This document shows positions 1 to 5,999 of a DNA stretch of 9,843 bases, in pieces. The notes beneath the pieces were generated by a model that was not told where the DNA came from, searched no databases, and worked only from the letters and a program-made list of their open reading frames with translations. The stretch is from Comamonadaceae bacterium (GTDB lineage: Bacteria; Pseudomonadota; Gammaproteobacteria; Burkholderiales; Burkholderiaceae), in contig CANGSD010000023.1 of assembly GCA_947455875.1 (NCBI GenBank), forward strand, positions 1 to 9,843. Direction: 5' to 3'. Position numbers and translations under genes: made by a program. Positions within the stretch are counted from its first letter, which is position 1. Each line of letters opens with the position of its first letter.

Positions 1-687
1 CGCCTTTCTGACGATCAAAAGGTTCTTCTCGAGGCTGCGATTGCAAAGACGAAGGAGTTGCCAGACGTCACCTCGGGCACAAAAAAGAGTTTCAAAGAAA
101 CGCTCGGGGTGGTCATCGACAATGACAAGGCAACTTTTCTTGACCTCGCCAATTCACCGATCACTCACTTTCGTGGAAAGCTCCACGACACGGTGACCGG
201 GCACTACGGCATAGCGGTCAAGTGGGCGAAATTCGATGAGAGTCTCGACGGGAGCCAGCGACTGATTTTCCGAAGCCGGATGTCGGAGACGATCACGAAA
301 ACATTCCAGTCGATGACGTCCAACACGGCAAAGCTGGCGAATATCGAGGATCTGAGCGGGGGGGAGTACGCCCGGCGGCTTGACCTCACCAGCACTCAGA
401 AGACCGCGCTGACCGAAATTTTCAAAAAAACAATTCCCCGAATCAAGGCGCTTGAGGAAAAAGGCGTTCAAGCAACTGCAAAAATAAACAAGTCGCTGGC
501 TGACCCGACCGTCGGTTTTGTTGAAATTCCAGATGCAATGCTTGACTTCTATAACGGCCTTGTCGAGGCACTTGAGGTCAAGAACGATTACGGCGCCAAA
601 GTCTTCGATGAATTGACCGACGGGCAGAAAAAAGTATTGACCGAGTACATAAGGAGCCGTCTCAAGCTGTTGAGGTTCGTTTTGTAG
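1..687 (+). CDS. Unrecognised protein, 5' end cut by the window
   Basis: The frame is open from the first base to a TAG at 685-687, giving at least 228 residues. I annotate it as 5'-truncated because the only in-frame start candidate near the edge is a TTG at 58. An AAGGAG sits directly against that TTG with no spacing, so it is a poor start. I recognise no family. The protein is rich in Lys, Asp, Glu and Thr, looks mainly helical, and has no signal peptide or membrane segment in the visible part. Base use differs from the rest of the window: runs of A (for example 421-500), AAA for lysine, and clearly lower GC. This suggests horizontally acquired DNA. No partner gene is visible, so no function is assigned. 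The match between long open frame, stop and codon style makes it likely to be real. Confidence 0.7.
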   Translation, partial: RLSDDQKVLLEAAIAKTKELPDVTSGTKKSFKETLGVVIDNDKATFLDLANSPITHFRGKLHDTVTGHYGIAVKWAKFDESLDGSQRLIFRSRMSETITKTFQSMTSNTAKLANIEDLSGGEYARRLDLTSTQKTALTEIFKKTIPRIKALEEKGVQATAKINKSLADPTVGFVEIPDAMLDFYNGLVEALEVKNDYGAKVFDELTDGQKKVLTEYIRSRLKLLRFVL

Positions 688-747
688 TGGCCTCAACCGC
701 TCGCCTCGCGCAAGCAAGTGCGTGAGCAGTTGCATGAAGTTGAGGTT
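669..747. repeat. 9-bp direct repeat with an inverted copy at the end of the accessory gene
   Basis: GTTGAGGTT occurs at 669-677, inside the last codons of the unrecognised gene, and again at 739-747. An inverted copy, CCTCAAC, lies at 691-697. The first copy can pair with the inverted one to form a 7-bp stem with a loop of about 15 nt around the stop codon. The second copy could pair with it instead. There is no U-run directly after the stem, so this is not a standard terminator. It lies where the low-GC DNA gives way to high-GC DNA, but it is too short to be called an attachment site. A weaker hairpin (759-777) followed by a T-run at 785-790 might slow transcription leaving the gene. Confidence 0.3.
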
Positions 748-789
748 GCCAGCCCGTTCCAGAGCACTGCGGTCTGGCCTTCTGTTTTT

Positions 790-1797
790 TCAGTCTCCGC
801 TGCCCCCTCCTTGGGGCGGCCTCGGAAAGAACGCGGGTGTACGCGCCATGTAGTCCGCGTACCCCGGTTTGGTCTTGAGCATGTAGCGCTCGGTCATGCT
901 CAGGGCCGATCCGCGGTTCATGAACCAGAACACGGTGGCGACCATGGGCAAGCCCAGCCAGCCCCAAGGCGTGGCAAGCGCAAACAAGCCATAGGCGAGC
1001 CAAATCATGGCTTCGCCGAAGTAGTTGGGATGCCGGCACCAGGCCCACAGCCCGCGGTCCATCACCTGGCCCTTGTTGGCGGGATTGGTCCGAAAGCGGT
1101 GCATCTGCCAGTCGCCGAGGGCCTCGAAGCCAAAGCCGACCAGCCATGTGGCCAGGGCCAGCCAGGTCCAGCCCGAGGTGCCCGAATCCGATCCAATCGC
1201 CAGCGCCAGCGGCCAGGTCCACATCCAGACCAGGACGCCCTGGGTGAGGTAGATCTGAAAGTAAGACCACCACCACCAGGTCGATCCACCGCGCTCACGC
1301 CAACGGGCATAGCGCGCCTCTTCCCCATGTGGCAGGTAGCGCACAGCGAGGTAGCCCGACAGCCGCCAGGCCCAGACGGTGGCACACGCCAGAAGCAGCA
1401 AGACCTGTGGATCTCGGCTGGCGCCCCACTGCAGCCAGCCCAGAGCCGTGCCTGCCCAGGGTGTTAAGGGATAGGCGATGTCCATGATGCTGTGGTTGCG
1501 CAGCAAGCTGCCCAGGAGCCAAACCCCGGTGAGCAGCGCCCACATCGCCAGACCCATGAAGGTGACTCGCTCCACCACCGCGCGCAGGCTAGGGTCCAGC
1601 GCGCCTCGCTGCGCAAAAAGGGCCAGCCAAATCAACACCATGACGGGATAGACCGCCAGGCGCAGTGGCAGGCCCTTGGGCTGAGAGCGCAGGTAAAGCA
1701 GGAGCAGCCACAGAACCGCCAGACCGCCGACGATGAGGTAGCCCGAGGCGCCGGGTAGCCCGTGGACGATGAAGTGTGGCAGGGCGCTGTTGTCCAT
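790..1797 (-). CDS. DUF1295 family integral membrane protein (steroid 5-alpha-reductase-like fold)
   Basis: This is a 335-residue, strongly hydrophobic protein with about eight or nine predicted membrane segments (roughly residues 20-36, 48-61, 78-98, 131-150, 180-203, 208-227, 262-280 and 282-293). The diagnostic region is GFGFEALGDWQMHRFR (221-236) followed by RHPNYFGE (255-262). The second motif is the conserved C-terminal block of DUF1295, steroid 5-alpha-reductase and isoprenylcysteine methyltransferase-like proteins, where it contributes to cofactor binding. The substrate is unknown. The ATG is preceded by AAGGAAGG (1803-1810 on this strand), a good ribosome binding site. The gene lies 25 bp after ispB on the same strand, so it is probably co-transcribed. 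The last residues (PPQGGGSGD) are encoded by a G/C hairpin element and may not belong to the ancestral protein. Confidence 0.88.
   Translation of the reverse strand: MDNSALPHFIVHGLPGASGYLIVGGLAVLWLLLLYLRSQPKGLPLRLAVYPVMVLIWLALFAQRGALDPSLRAVVERVTFMGLAMWALLTGVWLLGSLLRNHSIMDIAYPLTPWAGTALGWLQWGASRDPQVLLLLACATVWAWRLSGYLAVRYLPHGEEARYARWRERGGSTWWWWSYFQIYLTQGVLVWMWTWPLALAIGSDSGTSGWTWLALATWLVGFGFEALGDWQMHRFRTNPANKGQVMDRGLWAWCRHPNYFGEAMIWLAYGLFALATPWGWLGLPMVATVFWFMNRGSALSMTERYMLKTKPGYADYMARTPAFFPRPPQGGGSGD
801..820. repeat. Short copy of the G/C hairpin element inside the DUF1295 3' end
   Basis: GCCCC (802-806) and GGGGC (813-817) form a 5-bp stem around CTCCTT. Both flanks (CTGCCCCC and CTTGGGGCGGCC) match the larger element at 3816-3852, which carries an extra internal segment. 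This looks like a shortened copy of the same repeat. It encodes the final glycine-rich residues of the DUF1295 protein on the minus strand. Confidence 0.45.
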
Positions 1798-1822
1798 TCA
1801 GACCTTCCTTGACCCGGCTACT

Positions 1823-2794
1823 TCAGCGCCTGCGCTCCAAAAGCGAGTCGGCCAGCTGGTACAGCGCGTCGGCGTAGACGTTACGTGGGAGGCGGCCTAA
1901 AGCGTCCACTGCGCGCTGCGCCTCCGCCGCGGCGGCCTGGCGGGCAACTTCGAGCGCGCCGGTGCTGCGCACAATGTCGACGATGGCGTCTAGCGCATCG
2001 ACAGAGCCGGCCTCGATGGCCTCACGGATGGTGGCGGCCTGTGCCGGCGTGCCGCGCTGCATGGCCGCGATCAGGGGCAGGGTGGCCTTGCCTTCGCGCA
2101 GGTCGTCGCCCAGGTTCTTGCCCATCTCGGCGGCACTGCCGTCGTAGTCGAGTACGTCGTCGATCACCTGGAAGGCCGTCCCCAACGCCTGGCCGTACTG
2201 GGCGCAGGCCTCCTCGATCTCGGTCGGGCAGCCGGCGAGCACCGCTGCCAGGCGCGTGCTGGCCTCGAACAGCTTGGCGGTCTTGGAGCGGATGACGCGC
2301 AAGTAGCCGGCCTCGTCGAGCGTGGCGTCATGCATGTTCATCAGCTGCAACACCTCTCCCTCGGCGATGACGTTGGTCGCCTCGGAAAGGATTTCCATCA
2401 CGCGCATGCTGCGCGCGTCGACCATCATCTGGAAGGCGCGCGAGTAGAGGAAGTCACCCACCAGCACGCTGGCCGGGTTGCCAAAGACCTGGTTGGCGGT
2501 GGCGCGGCCGCGGCGCAGCGTCGAGTCGTCGACCACGTCGTCGTGCAGCAGCGTGGCGGTGTGGATGAACTCCACCACGGCGGCGAGGTTGAAACGCTGT
2601 TCGCCCCGGTAGCCCAGCGCGCCGGCCATCAGCAGGAGAAGGGCTGGGCGCAGCCGCTTGCCGCCGGCGTCGATGATGTAACGGCACACCTGCCCCACCA
2701 GCGGCACCCCGGAGTCGAGGCGGCGTGCAATTACCGCGTCGACGTCGCGCATGTCGTCCGCGATCAGGTTCAAGGGAGAGTCGGAGGCGGTCAA
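1823..2794 (-). CDS. ispB: Octaprenyl diphosphate synthase (trans-polyprenyl synthetase)
   Basis: The enzyme adds isopentenyl diphosphate units to farnesyl diphosphate to make the C40-type side chain of ubiquinone, in the cytoplasm. Using the TTG at 2794 as start gives 323 residues, the usual family length. Visible motifs are GGKRLR (44-49), the first aspartate-rich motif DDVVD (85-89) followed by RRGR, and the second DDVLD (212-216), with [15 protein letters not shown] after it. The frame stays open to an ATG at 3046, but that extension runs through the intergenic region and encodes RSHK repeats from a DNA tandem repeat, so I reject it. Other possible starts are TTG at 2773 and ATG at 2752; none has a good ribosome binding site. 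The C40 chain length is inferred from the organism type, since octa-, nona- and deca-prenyl enzymes look alike. The gene is probably transcribed with the DUF1295 gene. Confidence 0.93.
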   Translation of the reverse strand: MTASDSPLNLIADDMRDVDAVIARRLDSGVPLVGQVCRYIIDAGGKRLRPALLLLMAGALGYRGEQRFNLAAVVEFIHTATLLHDDVVDDSTLRRGRATANQVFGNPASVLVGDFLYSRAFQMMVDARSMRVMEILSEATNVIAEGEVLQLMNMHDATLDEAGYLRVIRSKTAKLFEASTRLAAVLAGCPTEIEEACAQYGQALGTAFQVIDDVLDYDGSAAEMGKNLGDDLREGKATLPLIAAMQRGTPAQAATIREAIEAGSVDALDAIVDIVRSTGALEVARQAAAAEAQRAVDALGRLPRNVYADALYQLADSLLERRR

Positions 2795-2866
2795 TTGGAG
2801 GGTGGGGGAGCGGTGCGCGGCAGTGCCGCAGGCAGGCGCGGGTGGCGCGTTTCGAAAGTGGGGGGA

Positions 2867-2872
2867 ATTATA
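2867..2872 (-). promoter_or_regulatory. Candidate -10 box for ispB
   Basis: Read on the minus strand this is a perfect TATAAT, about 70 bp upstream of the preferred ispB start. I see no good -35 hexamer at 16-18 bp, so an activator or an atypical promoter is possible. A start of transcription near 2860 would support an ispB start at 2794 or further downstream and exclude the long N-terminal extension. Confidence 0.5.
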
Positions 2873-2959
2873 GGAACGCCGCTGTAATTCATAGGTACTC
2901 GCCCGGCGCCGGGTGCCGGGTGTCCGCGTTGGCGACTCCTGCGGCGTGGGGAGCTTGGG

Positions 2960-3029
2960 TCGTTTGTGTGGCCGGTTGTGGAGCCGTTTGTGGGACCGTT
3001 TGTGGGACCGTTTGTGGGACCGTTTGTGG
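2960..3029. repeat. 12-bp tandem repeat between ispB and rplU
   Basis: The unit CCGTTTGTGGGA is exact at 2984-2995, 2996-3007 and 3008-3019, and continues as a 10-base partial at 3020-3029. Two degenerate units precede it (2960-2971 and 2972-2983), giving almost six units in register. The array ends 28 bp before the rplU -10 box and lies upstream of the ispB -10 box, so it sits within the divergent control region. It could be a polymorphic minisatellite made by replication slippage, or a set of binding sites. The 12-bp period does not match the helical repeat closely. Confidence 0.9.
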
Positions 3030-3053
3030 CGTGTTCGGGAGGCCAATGACCCA

Positions 3054-3062
3054 TGCTATAGT
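3054..3062 (+). promoter_or_regulatory. Extended -10 promoter element for rplU-rpmA
   Basis: TGC followed by TATAGT (3057-3062) is an extended -10 box. The -35 position 17 bp upstream reads TTCGGG (3034-3039), a weak match, which is typical when the TG extension is present. Transcription would start near 3069, directly at the base of the leader hairpin, leaving a leader of about 45 nt before the rplU ATG. Confidence 0.55.
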
Positions 3063-3068
3063 CCCGGG

Positions 3069-3093
3069 TTCCTTCGGAAATCCGTCCGAGGAA
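3069..3093 (+). promoter_or_regulatory. Hairpin in the rplU leader
   Basis: TTCCT-T-CGGA (3069-3078) pairs with TCCG-AGGAA (3085-3093), making a 9-bp stem with one bulged T and a 6-nt loop AATCCG. It would lie at the extreme 5' end of the rplU mRNA if the promoter call is right. The ribosome binding site (AAGAGG, 3103-3108) lies just after it and remains free. Ribosomal protein leaders often mediate autoregulation or mRNA stability. A role for L21 here is inference. Confidence 0.45.
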
Positions 3094-3114
3094 TCTCATT
3101 TCAAGAGGTCTTCA

Positions 3115-3426
3115 ATGTACGCGGTCATAAAAACCGGTGGCAAGCAGTATCGCGTTGCTTCCGGCGAAAAAATTAAAGTAGAACAGATTGCTGCGGACGT
3201 GGGCCAGGAAATCGTGATCGACCAGGTGCTCGCAGTCGGAAACGGCGGCGATCTCAAGGTTGGCACTCCCCTGGTGTCCGGCGCAACTGTCACAGCCACC
3301 ATCGTGGCGCACGGCAAGCACGACAAGGTTCGCATCTTCAAGATGCGCCGTCGTAAGCACTATCAAAAACGCCAGGGCCATCGCCAGCAGTTCACCGAGC
3401 TGCAAATCGGCGCGATTGCAGGCTAA
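3115..3426 (+). CDS. rplU: 50S ribosomal protein L21
   Basis: This is a 103-residue protein, the standard length for L21, a structural protein of the large ribosomal subunit that binds 23S rRNA. The N-terminus [13 protein letters not shown] and the basic C-terminal block [19 protein letters not shown] followed by ELQIGAI are the family hallmarks. The ATG is preceded by AAGAGG at 3103-3108 with 6-nt spacing. The frame continues upstream into the tandem repeat region, but that part lies before the promoter and does not resemble L21. It is first in an operon with rpmA: the rpmA ribosome binding site TAAGGAG overlaps the rplU stop codon, which suggests coupled translation. Confidence 0.98.
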   Translation: MYAVIKTGGKQYRVASGEKIKVEQIAADVGQEIVIDQVLAVGNGGDLKVGTPLVSGATVTATIVAHGKHDKVRIFKMRRRKHYQKRQGHRQQFTELQIGAIAG

Positions 3427-3438
3427 GGAGCAACGGAC

Positions 3439-3696
3439 ATGGCACAGAAAAAAGGCGGCGGCTCTACGCGAAACGGGCGTGATTCCAAGCCCAAGATGCT
3501 CGGCGTGAAAGCCTTCGGCGGCGAGTTGATCAGCGCAGGCTCGATCATCGTGCGCCAGCGCGGCACCAAGTTCCACCCCGGCACCAACGTCGGCGTGGGC
3601 AAGGACCACACCCTGTTCGCCCTGGTGGACGGTCATGTGTCCTTCGCGGTCAAGGGCAGCCTGAACAAGCAAACGGTCAGCGTCACCCCGGCCTGA
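3439..3696 (+). CDS. rpmA: 50S ribosomal protein L27
   Basis: This is an 85-residue protein of normal family length. L27 lies near the peptidyl transferase centre, and its flexible N-terminal tail reaches toward the tRNA acceptor ends. The N-terminal [15 protein letters not shown] and the central stretch [19 protein letters not shown] are diagnostic. No Firmicutes-type cleavable N-terminal extension is present. The ribosome binding site TAAGGAG (3424-3430) lies 8 nt before the ATG. The gene follows rplU by 12 bp and is closed by a strong terminator. In most proteobacteria obgE follows, but here the terminator and then squalene genes follow. Confidence 0.98.
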   Translation: MAQKKGGGSTRNGRDSKPKMLGVKAFGGELISAGSIIVRQRGTKFHPGTNVGVGKDHTLFALVDGHVSFAVKGSLNKQTVSVTPA

Positions 3697-3717
3697 CCCT
3701 CACGGCTTTCCGGCACG

Positions 3718-3749
3718 AAAGCCCTGCGTCCTTTGCGCAGGGCTTTTTT
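3718..3749 (+). terminator. Intrinsic terminator after rpmA
   Basis: AAAGCCCTGCG (3718-3728) pairs perfectly with CGCAGGGCTTT (3736-3746) around a 7-nt loop, TCCTTTG, and a T-run continues to 3749. It lies 22 bp past the rpmA stop and should end the rplU-rpmA transcript, separating it from hpnD. Confidence 0.95.
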
Positions 3750-3764
3750 GTTTGGTGCCTTGCC

Positions 3765-3770
3765 TAAAAT
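3765..3770 (+). promoter_or_regulatory. Possible -10 box for the hpnDE transcript
   Basis: TAAAAT lies just after the rpmA terminator and 6 bp before an ATG at 3777. No convincing -35 hexamer is seen, because the position falls in the terminator T-run. If used, the transcript would start at or very near that ATG and could be leaderless. The distal genes need some promoter after the strong terminator, and this is the best match I see. Confidence 0.35.
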
Positions 3771-3776
3771 GAAACC

Positions 3777-3866
3777 ATGATGCGCCCCCACGTCCGCTCA
3801 CTCCGTGTAGCTTCCTGCCCCCCGAGGGGGCCTTCGCGCCTTGGGGCGGCCCGGCGTCGCTCATGA
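3777..3866 (+). CDS. Possible 29-codon upstream reading frame overlapping the hpnD start
   Basis: An ATG-ATG pair at 3777-3782 opens a frame of 29 codons, rich in Arg, Pro and Cys, that ends at TGA 3864-3866. The stop overlaps the hpnD ATG as ATGA, the arrangement seen with translational coupling. Most of the frame lies inside the G/C repeat element, and there is no ribosome binding site, so translation would have to be leaderless. hpnD itself lacks an obvious ribosome binding site, which makes coupling plausible. Equally it may be a chance frame. I do not assign it a function. Confidence 0.25.
   Translation: MMRPHVRSLRVASCPPRGPSRLGAARRRS
3816..3852. repeat. G/C hairpin element (Comamonadaceae-style intergenic repeat)
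   Basis: The element contains CCCCCCGAGGGGG (3818-3830) and then CCTTGGGGCGGCCC (3839-3852). GCCCCCCGAGG can pair imperfectly with CCTTGGGGCGGC, giving a stable hairpin just before the hpnD start. A shorter version of the same pattern lies at 801-820. From memory, closely similar sequences are scattered between genes in Comamonadaceae genomes, but this needs a genome search. It has no U-run and so is not a normal terminator. Confidence 0.55.
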
Positions 3867-4705
3867 CCAGCCCCGAGCAGTACGTGCAGGAAAAGGCCGC
3901 CGCCTCGGGCAGCAGCTTCTACTACGCATTTTTGTTCCTGCCGCCGCCGCGGCGCGCGGCCATCACCGCCTTCTATGCCTTCTGCCGCGAGGTGGACGAC
4001 GTGGTCGATGAAGTCTCCGATCCGGGCGTGGCCCAGACCAAGCTGGCCTGGTGGGCGCAGGAAGTGGGCAAGGCCTACGCGGGCAGCCCCACCCACCCGG
4101 TGATGAAAGCGCTGATGCCGCACACCAGCGCCTTCGGCATCGAGGCGCGCCACCTGCTGGCGGTGATCGAGGGCTGTCGCATGGACCTGGAGCAGACCCG
4201 CTACCTGGACTGGCCGGGCCTGGAGCGCTATTGCCACTTGGTGGCGGGCGTCGTGGGCGAGGTCGCCGCGCGCATCTTCGGCCAGACCGATGCGGCCACC
4301 ACGCAGTACGCGCACACGCTGGGCCTGGCCTTTCAGCTCACGAACATCATTCGCGACGTCGGCGAGGACGCGATGCGCGGACGCATCTACCTGCCGGTGA
4401 ACGCGCTGCAAAGCTTTGACGTGAAGGCGCACGAGATCCTCTCGCGCCAGCATTCGCCGCGCTTTAGCGCGCTGATGAAGGCGCAGGCCGAGCGCGCCCA
4501 TGCCCTGTACGACCAGGCTTTCGCGCTGCTGCCCGCCGCCGACCGGCGCAGCCAGAAACCCGGGCTGATGATGGCCAGCATCTACCGCACCTTGCTGCGC
4601 GAGATCGAGCGCGCCGATTTCCAGGTGCTGCATCAGCGCATCAGCCTCACGCCGCTGCGCAAGTTCTGGCTCGCCTGGAAGGTGCAGGCCCTTGGCCGCT
4701 TCTAG
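3863..4705 (+). CDS. hpnD: Presqualene diphosphate synthase
   Basis: The 280-residue protein belongs to the squalene/phytoene synthase family and is of HpnD type: it condenses two farnesyl diphosphates to presqualene diphosphate in the bacterial HpnCDE route to squalene. The first metal-binding motif is DDVVDE (45-50), preceded by YAFCREV. The second is NIIRDVGED (161-169), followed by RGRIYLP. SFYYAFLFLPPPRR near the N-terminus is also typical. HpnC and HpnD are paralogues. I prefer HpnD because of these motifs and because HpnE follows directly, but HpnC is not fully excluded. There is no clear ribosome binding site; the ATG overlaps the stop of a short upstream frame. The 3' end overlaps hpnE by 14 bp, indicating one operon. 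Confidence 0.9.
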   Translation: MTSPEQYVQEKAAASGSSFYYAFLFLPPPRRAAITAFYAFCREVDDVVDEVSDPGVAQTKLAWWAQEVGKAYAGSPTHPVMKALMPHTSAFGIEARHLLAVIEGCRMDLEQTRYLDWPGLERYCHLVAGVVGEVAARIFGQTDAATTQYAHTLGLAFQLTNIIRDVGEDAMRGRIYLPVNALQSFDVKAHEILSRQHSPRFSALMKAQAERAHALYDQAFALLPAADRRSQKPGLMMASIYRTLLREIERADFQVLHQRISLTPLRKFWLAWKVQALGRF

Positions 4706-5999
4706 GACGCGAGTAGCGGTCGTCGGCGCGGGCTGGGCCGGTCTGGCCGCCGCGGTCGATTCAGCACGCGCGGGCCATGCGGTGACGGTGTTCGAGGCGG
4801 CTCGCACGCTCGGCGGGCGGGCCCGCACACTGGATGTCACGCTGCCCGATGGCCGCAGCGCGGACCTGGACAACGGGCAGCACATTCTGATTGGCGCCTA
4901 CCGCCACACGCTGTCGCTGATGCAGACCGTGGGCGTGGAGCCGGCACAGGTGCTGCGCGGGCTGCCCTTGTCGCTGCGCGATCCGCAGGGCCAGGGCCTG
5001 ACCCTGCCCGCCTGGCCTGCACCCCTGGATGCCATCTGGGGGATTGCCACCGCGCGCGGCTGGCGCTGGGCGGATCGACTGGCGTTTGTGCGCACCTGCC
5101 TGGCCTGGCGGGCACAAGACTTTCACTGCCCGGCCCACGTGAGCGTGGCCATGCTGTGCGACGGTTTACCCGAGAGGGTGCGCACCGACGTGATCGATCC
5201 CTTGTGCGTGTCCGCGCTGAACACGCCGACGGACCAGGCCAGCGGACAGGTGTTCCTGCGCGTGCTGCGCGATGCGCTATTTGGCGCGGGCTGGGGCGCC
5301 TGGGGCGCATCGTGGCTGCTGCTGCCTCGCGCGCCGCTGGGGCGGCTGCTGCCCGAGGCGGCCGCCACGTGGCTCGCCGCCCAAGGTGCAACGGTGCGCA
5401 CGGGTCACCGCGTGGCCCTGCTCGCGCGCACCGCCAGCGGCTGGCAGGTGGATGCCGAACGCTTTGATGCGGTGGTGCTGGCCTGCCCGAGCTGGGATGC
5501 GATCCGGCTGCTGCAAGACAACCTGATCGAGGCGCCGGCCTGGCTGGATCACGCGCAAACCTTGCGGCATGAAGCCATCGCCACGGTCTATGCCACCAGC
5601 GGGCGCACCCTGCCTGCGCCCTTGCTGGCGCTGCGTGAGGGGCCGGGGGCGCCCGCGCAATTCGTGTTCGACCGTGGGCAACTCGATGGCCCGCAGGGCC
5701 TGCTGGCCTTCGTGGCCAGCGCCTGCCAGGGCGAGCGCGAGGCCCTGGAGCGCCAGGTGCTGGCACAGGCCCACGCCCTGGGCTGGTACGACGTTGCGCC
5801 CCTGCGCACCGTGGTGGAAAAGCGCGCCACCTTCGCTTGCACGCCCGGCCTGGTGCGACCGGGCATCGCGATTGCCGAGGGACTGTGGGCTTGCGGGGAC
5901 TGGGTCGAAGGGCCCTACCCCGCCACACTGGAAGGCGCGGTGATGTCGGGGCAGCGCGTGGCGGCGACGCTCAGCGCAGCGCGTCGCACAGCTGGCTGA
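4692..5999 (+). CDS. hpnE: Hydroxysqualene dehydroxylase (FAD-dependent)
   Basis: This is a 435-residue flavoprotein of the amine oxidase/phytoene desaturase superfamily. In the HpnCDE pathway it reduces hydroxysqualene to squalene. The N-terminal dinucleotide-binding motif VVGAGWAGLAAAV has the pattern GxGxxG at 12-17, with the ribose-binding glutamate at 35 (VTVFEA) followed by LGGRART. The C-terminal GLWACGDWVEGPYPATLEGA is the second FAD-contacting block and is characteristic of HpnE. The start is TTG at 4692, inside the last codons of hpnD. No ATG or GTG lies between it and the FAD motif, so the TTG is well supported. The 3' end overlaps the convergent HAD gene by 29 bp. Assignment as HpnE rather than a carotenoid desaturase rests mainly on the hpnD neighbour. 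Confidence 0.9.
   Translation: MAASRTRVAVVGAGWAGLAAAVDSARAGHAVTVFEAARTLGGRARTLDVTLPDGRSADLDNGQHILIGAYRHTLSLMQTVGVEPAQVLRGLPLSLRDPQGQGLTLPAWPAPLDAIWGIATARGWRWADRLAFVRTCLAWRAQDFHCPAHVSVAMLCDGLPERVRTDVIDPLCVSALNTPTDQASGQVFLRVLRDALFGAGWGAWGASWLLLPRAPLGRLLPEAAATWLAAQGATVRTGHRVALLARTASGWQVDAERFDAVVLACPSWDAIRLLQDNLIEAPAWLDHAQTLRHEAIATVYATSGRTLPAPLLALREGPGAPAQFVFDRGQLDGPQGLLAFVASACQGEREALERQVLAQAHALGWYDVAPLRTVVEKRATFACTPGLVRPGIAIAEGLWACGDWVEGPYPATLEGAVMSGQRVAATLSAARRTAG

Noticed and set aside
759..790. Intrinsic terminator for the unrecognised gene
   Set aside because: The stem is only 5 bp and the T-run starts 8 bases after it, so it does not meet the usual form.
718..1467. Plus-strand open frame opposite the DUF1295 gene
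   Set aside because: The minus strand encodes a membrane protein with conserved motifs; the plus frame is low in hydrophobic content and motif-free.
2960..3029. CRISPR array
   Set aside because: The 12-bp units are directly abutting, with no spacers and no cas genes nearby.
2795..3046. 84-residue N-terminal extension of IspB containing RSHK repeats
   Set aside because: It is the translation of the intergenic tandem repeat, lies upstream of the TATAAT box, and exceeds the family length.
2725..3114. Long N-terminal extension of L21 in the same frame
   Set aside because: It precedes the rplU promoter and leader, and the ATG at 3115 with its ribosome binding site gives the exact family length.
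3764..4885. Long minus-strand open frame opposite hpnD
   Set aside because: It is a high-GC shadow: the plus strand encodes a clear HpnD, and the antisense product has no recognisable motifs.
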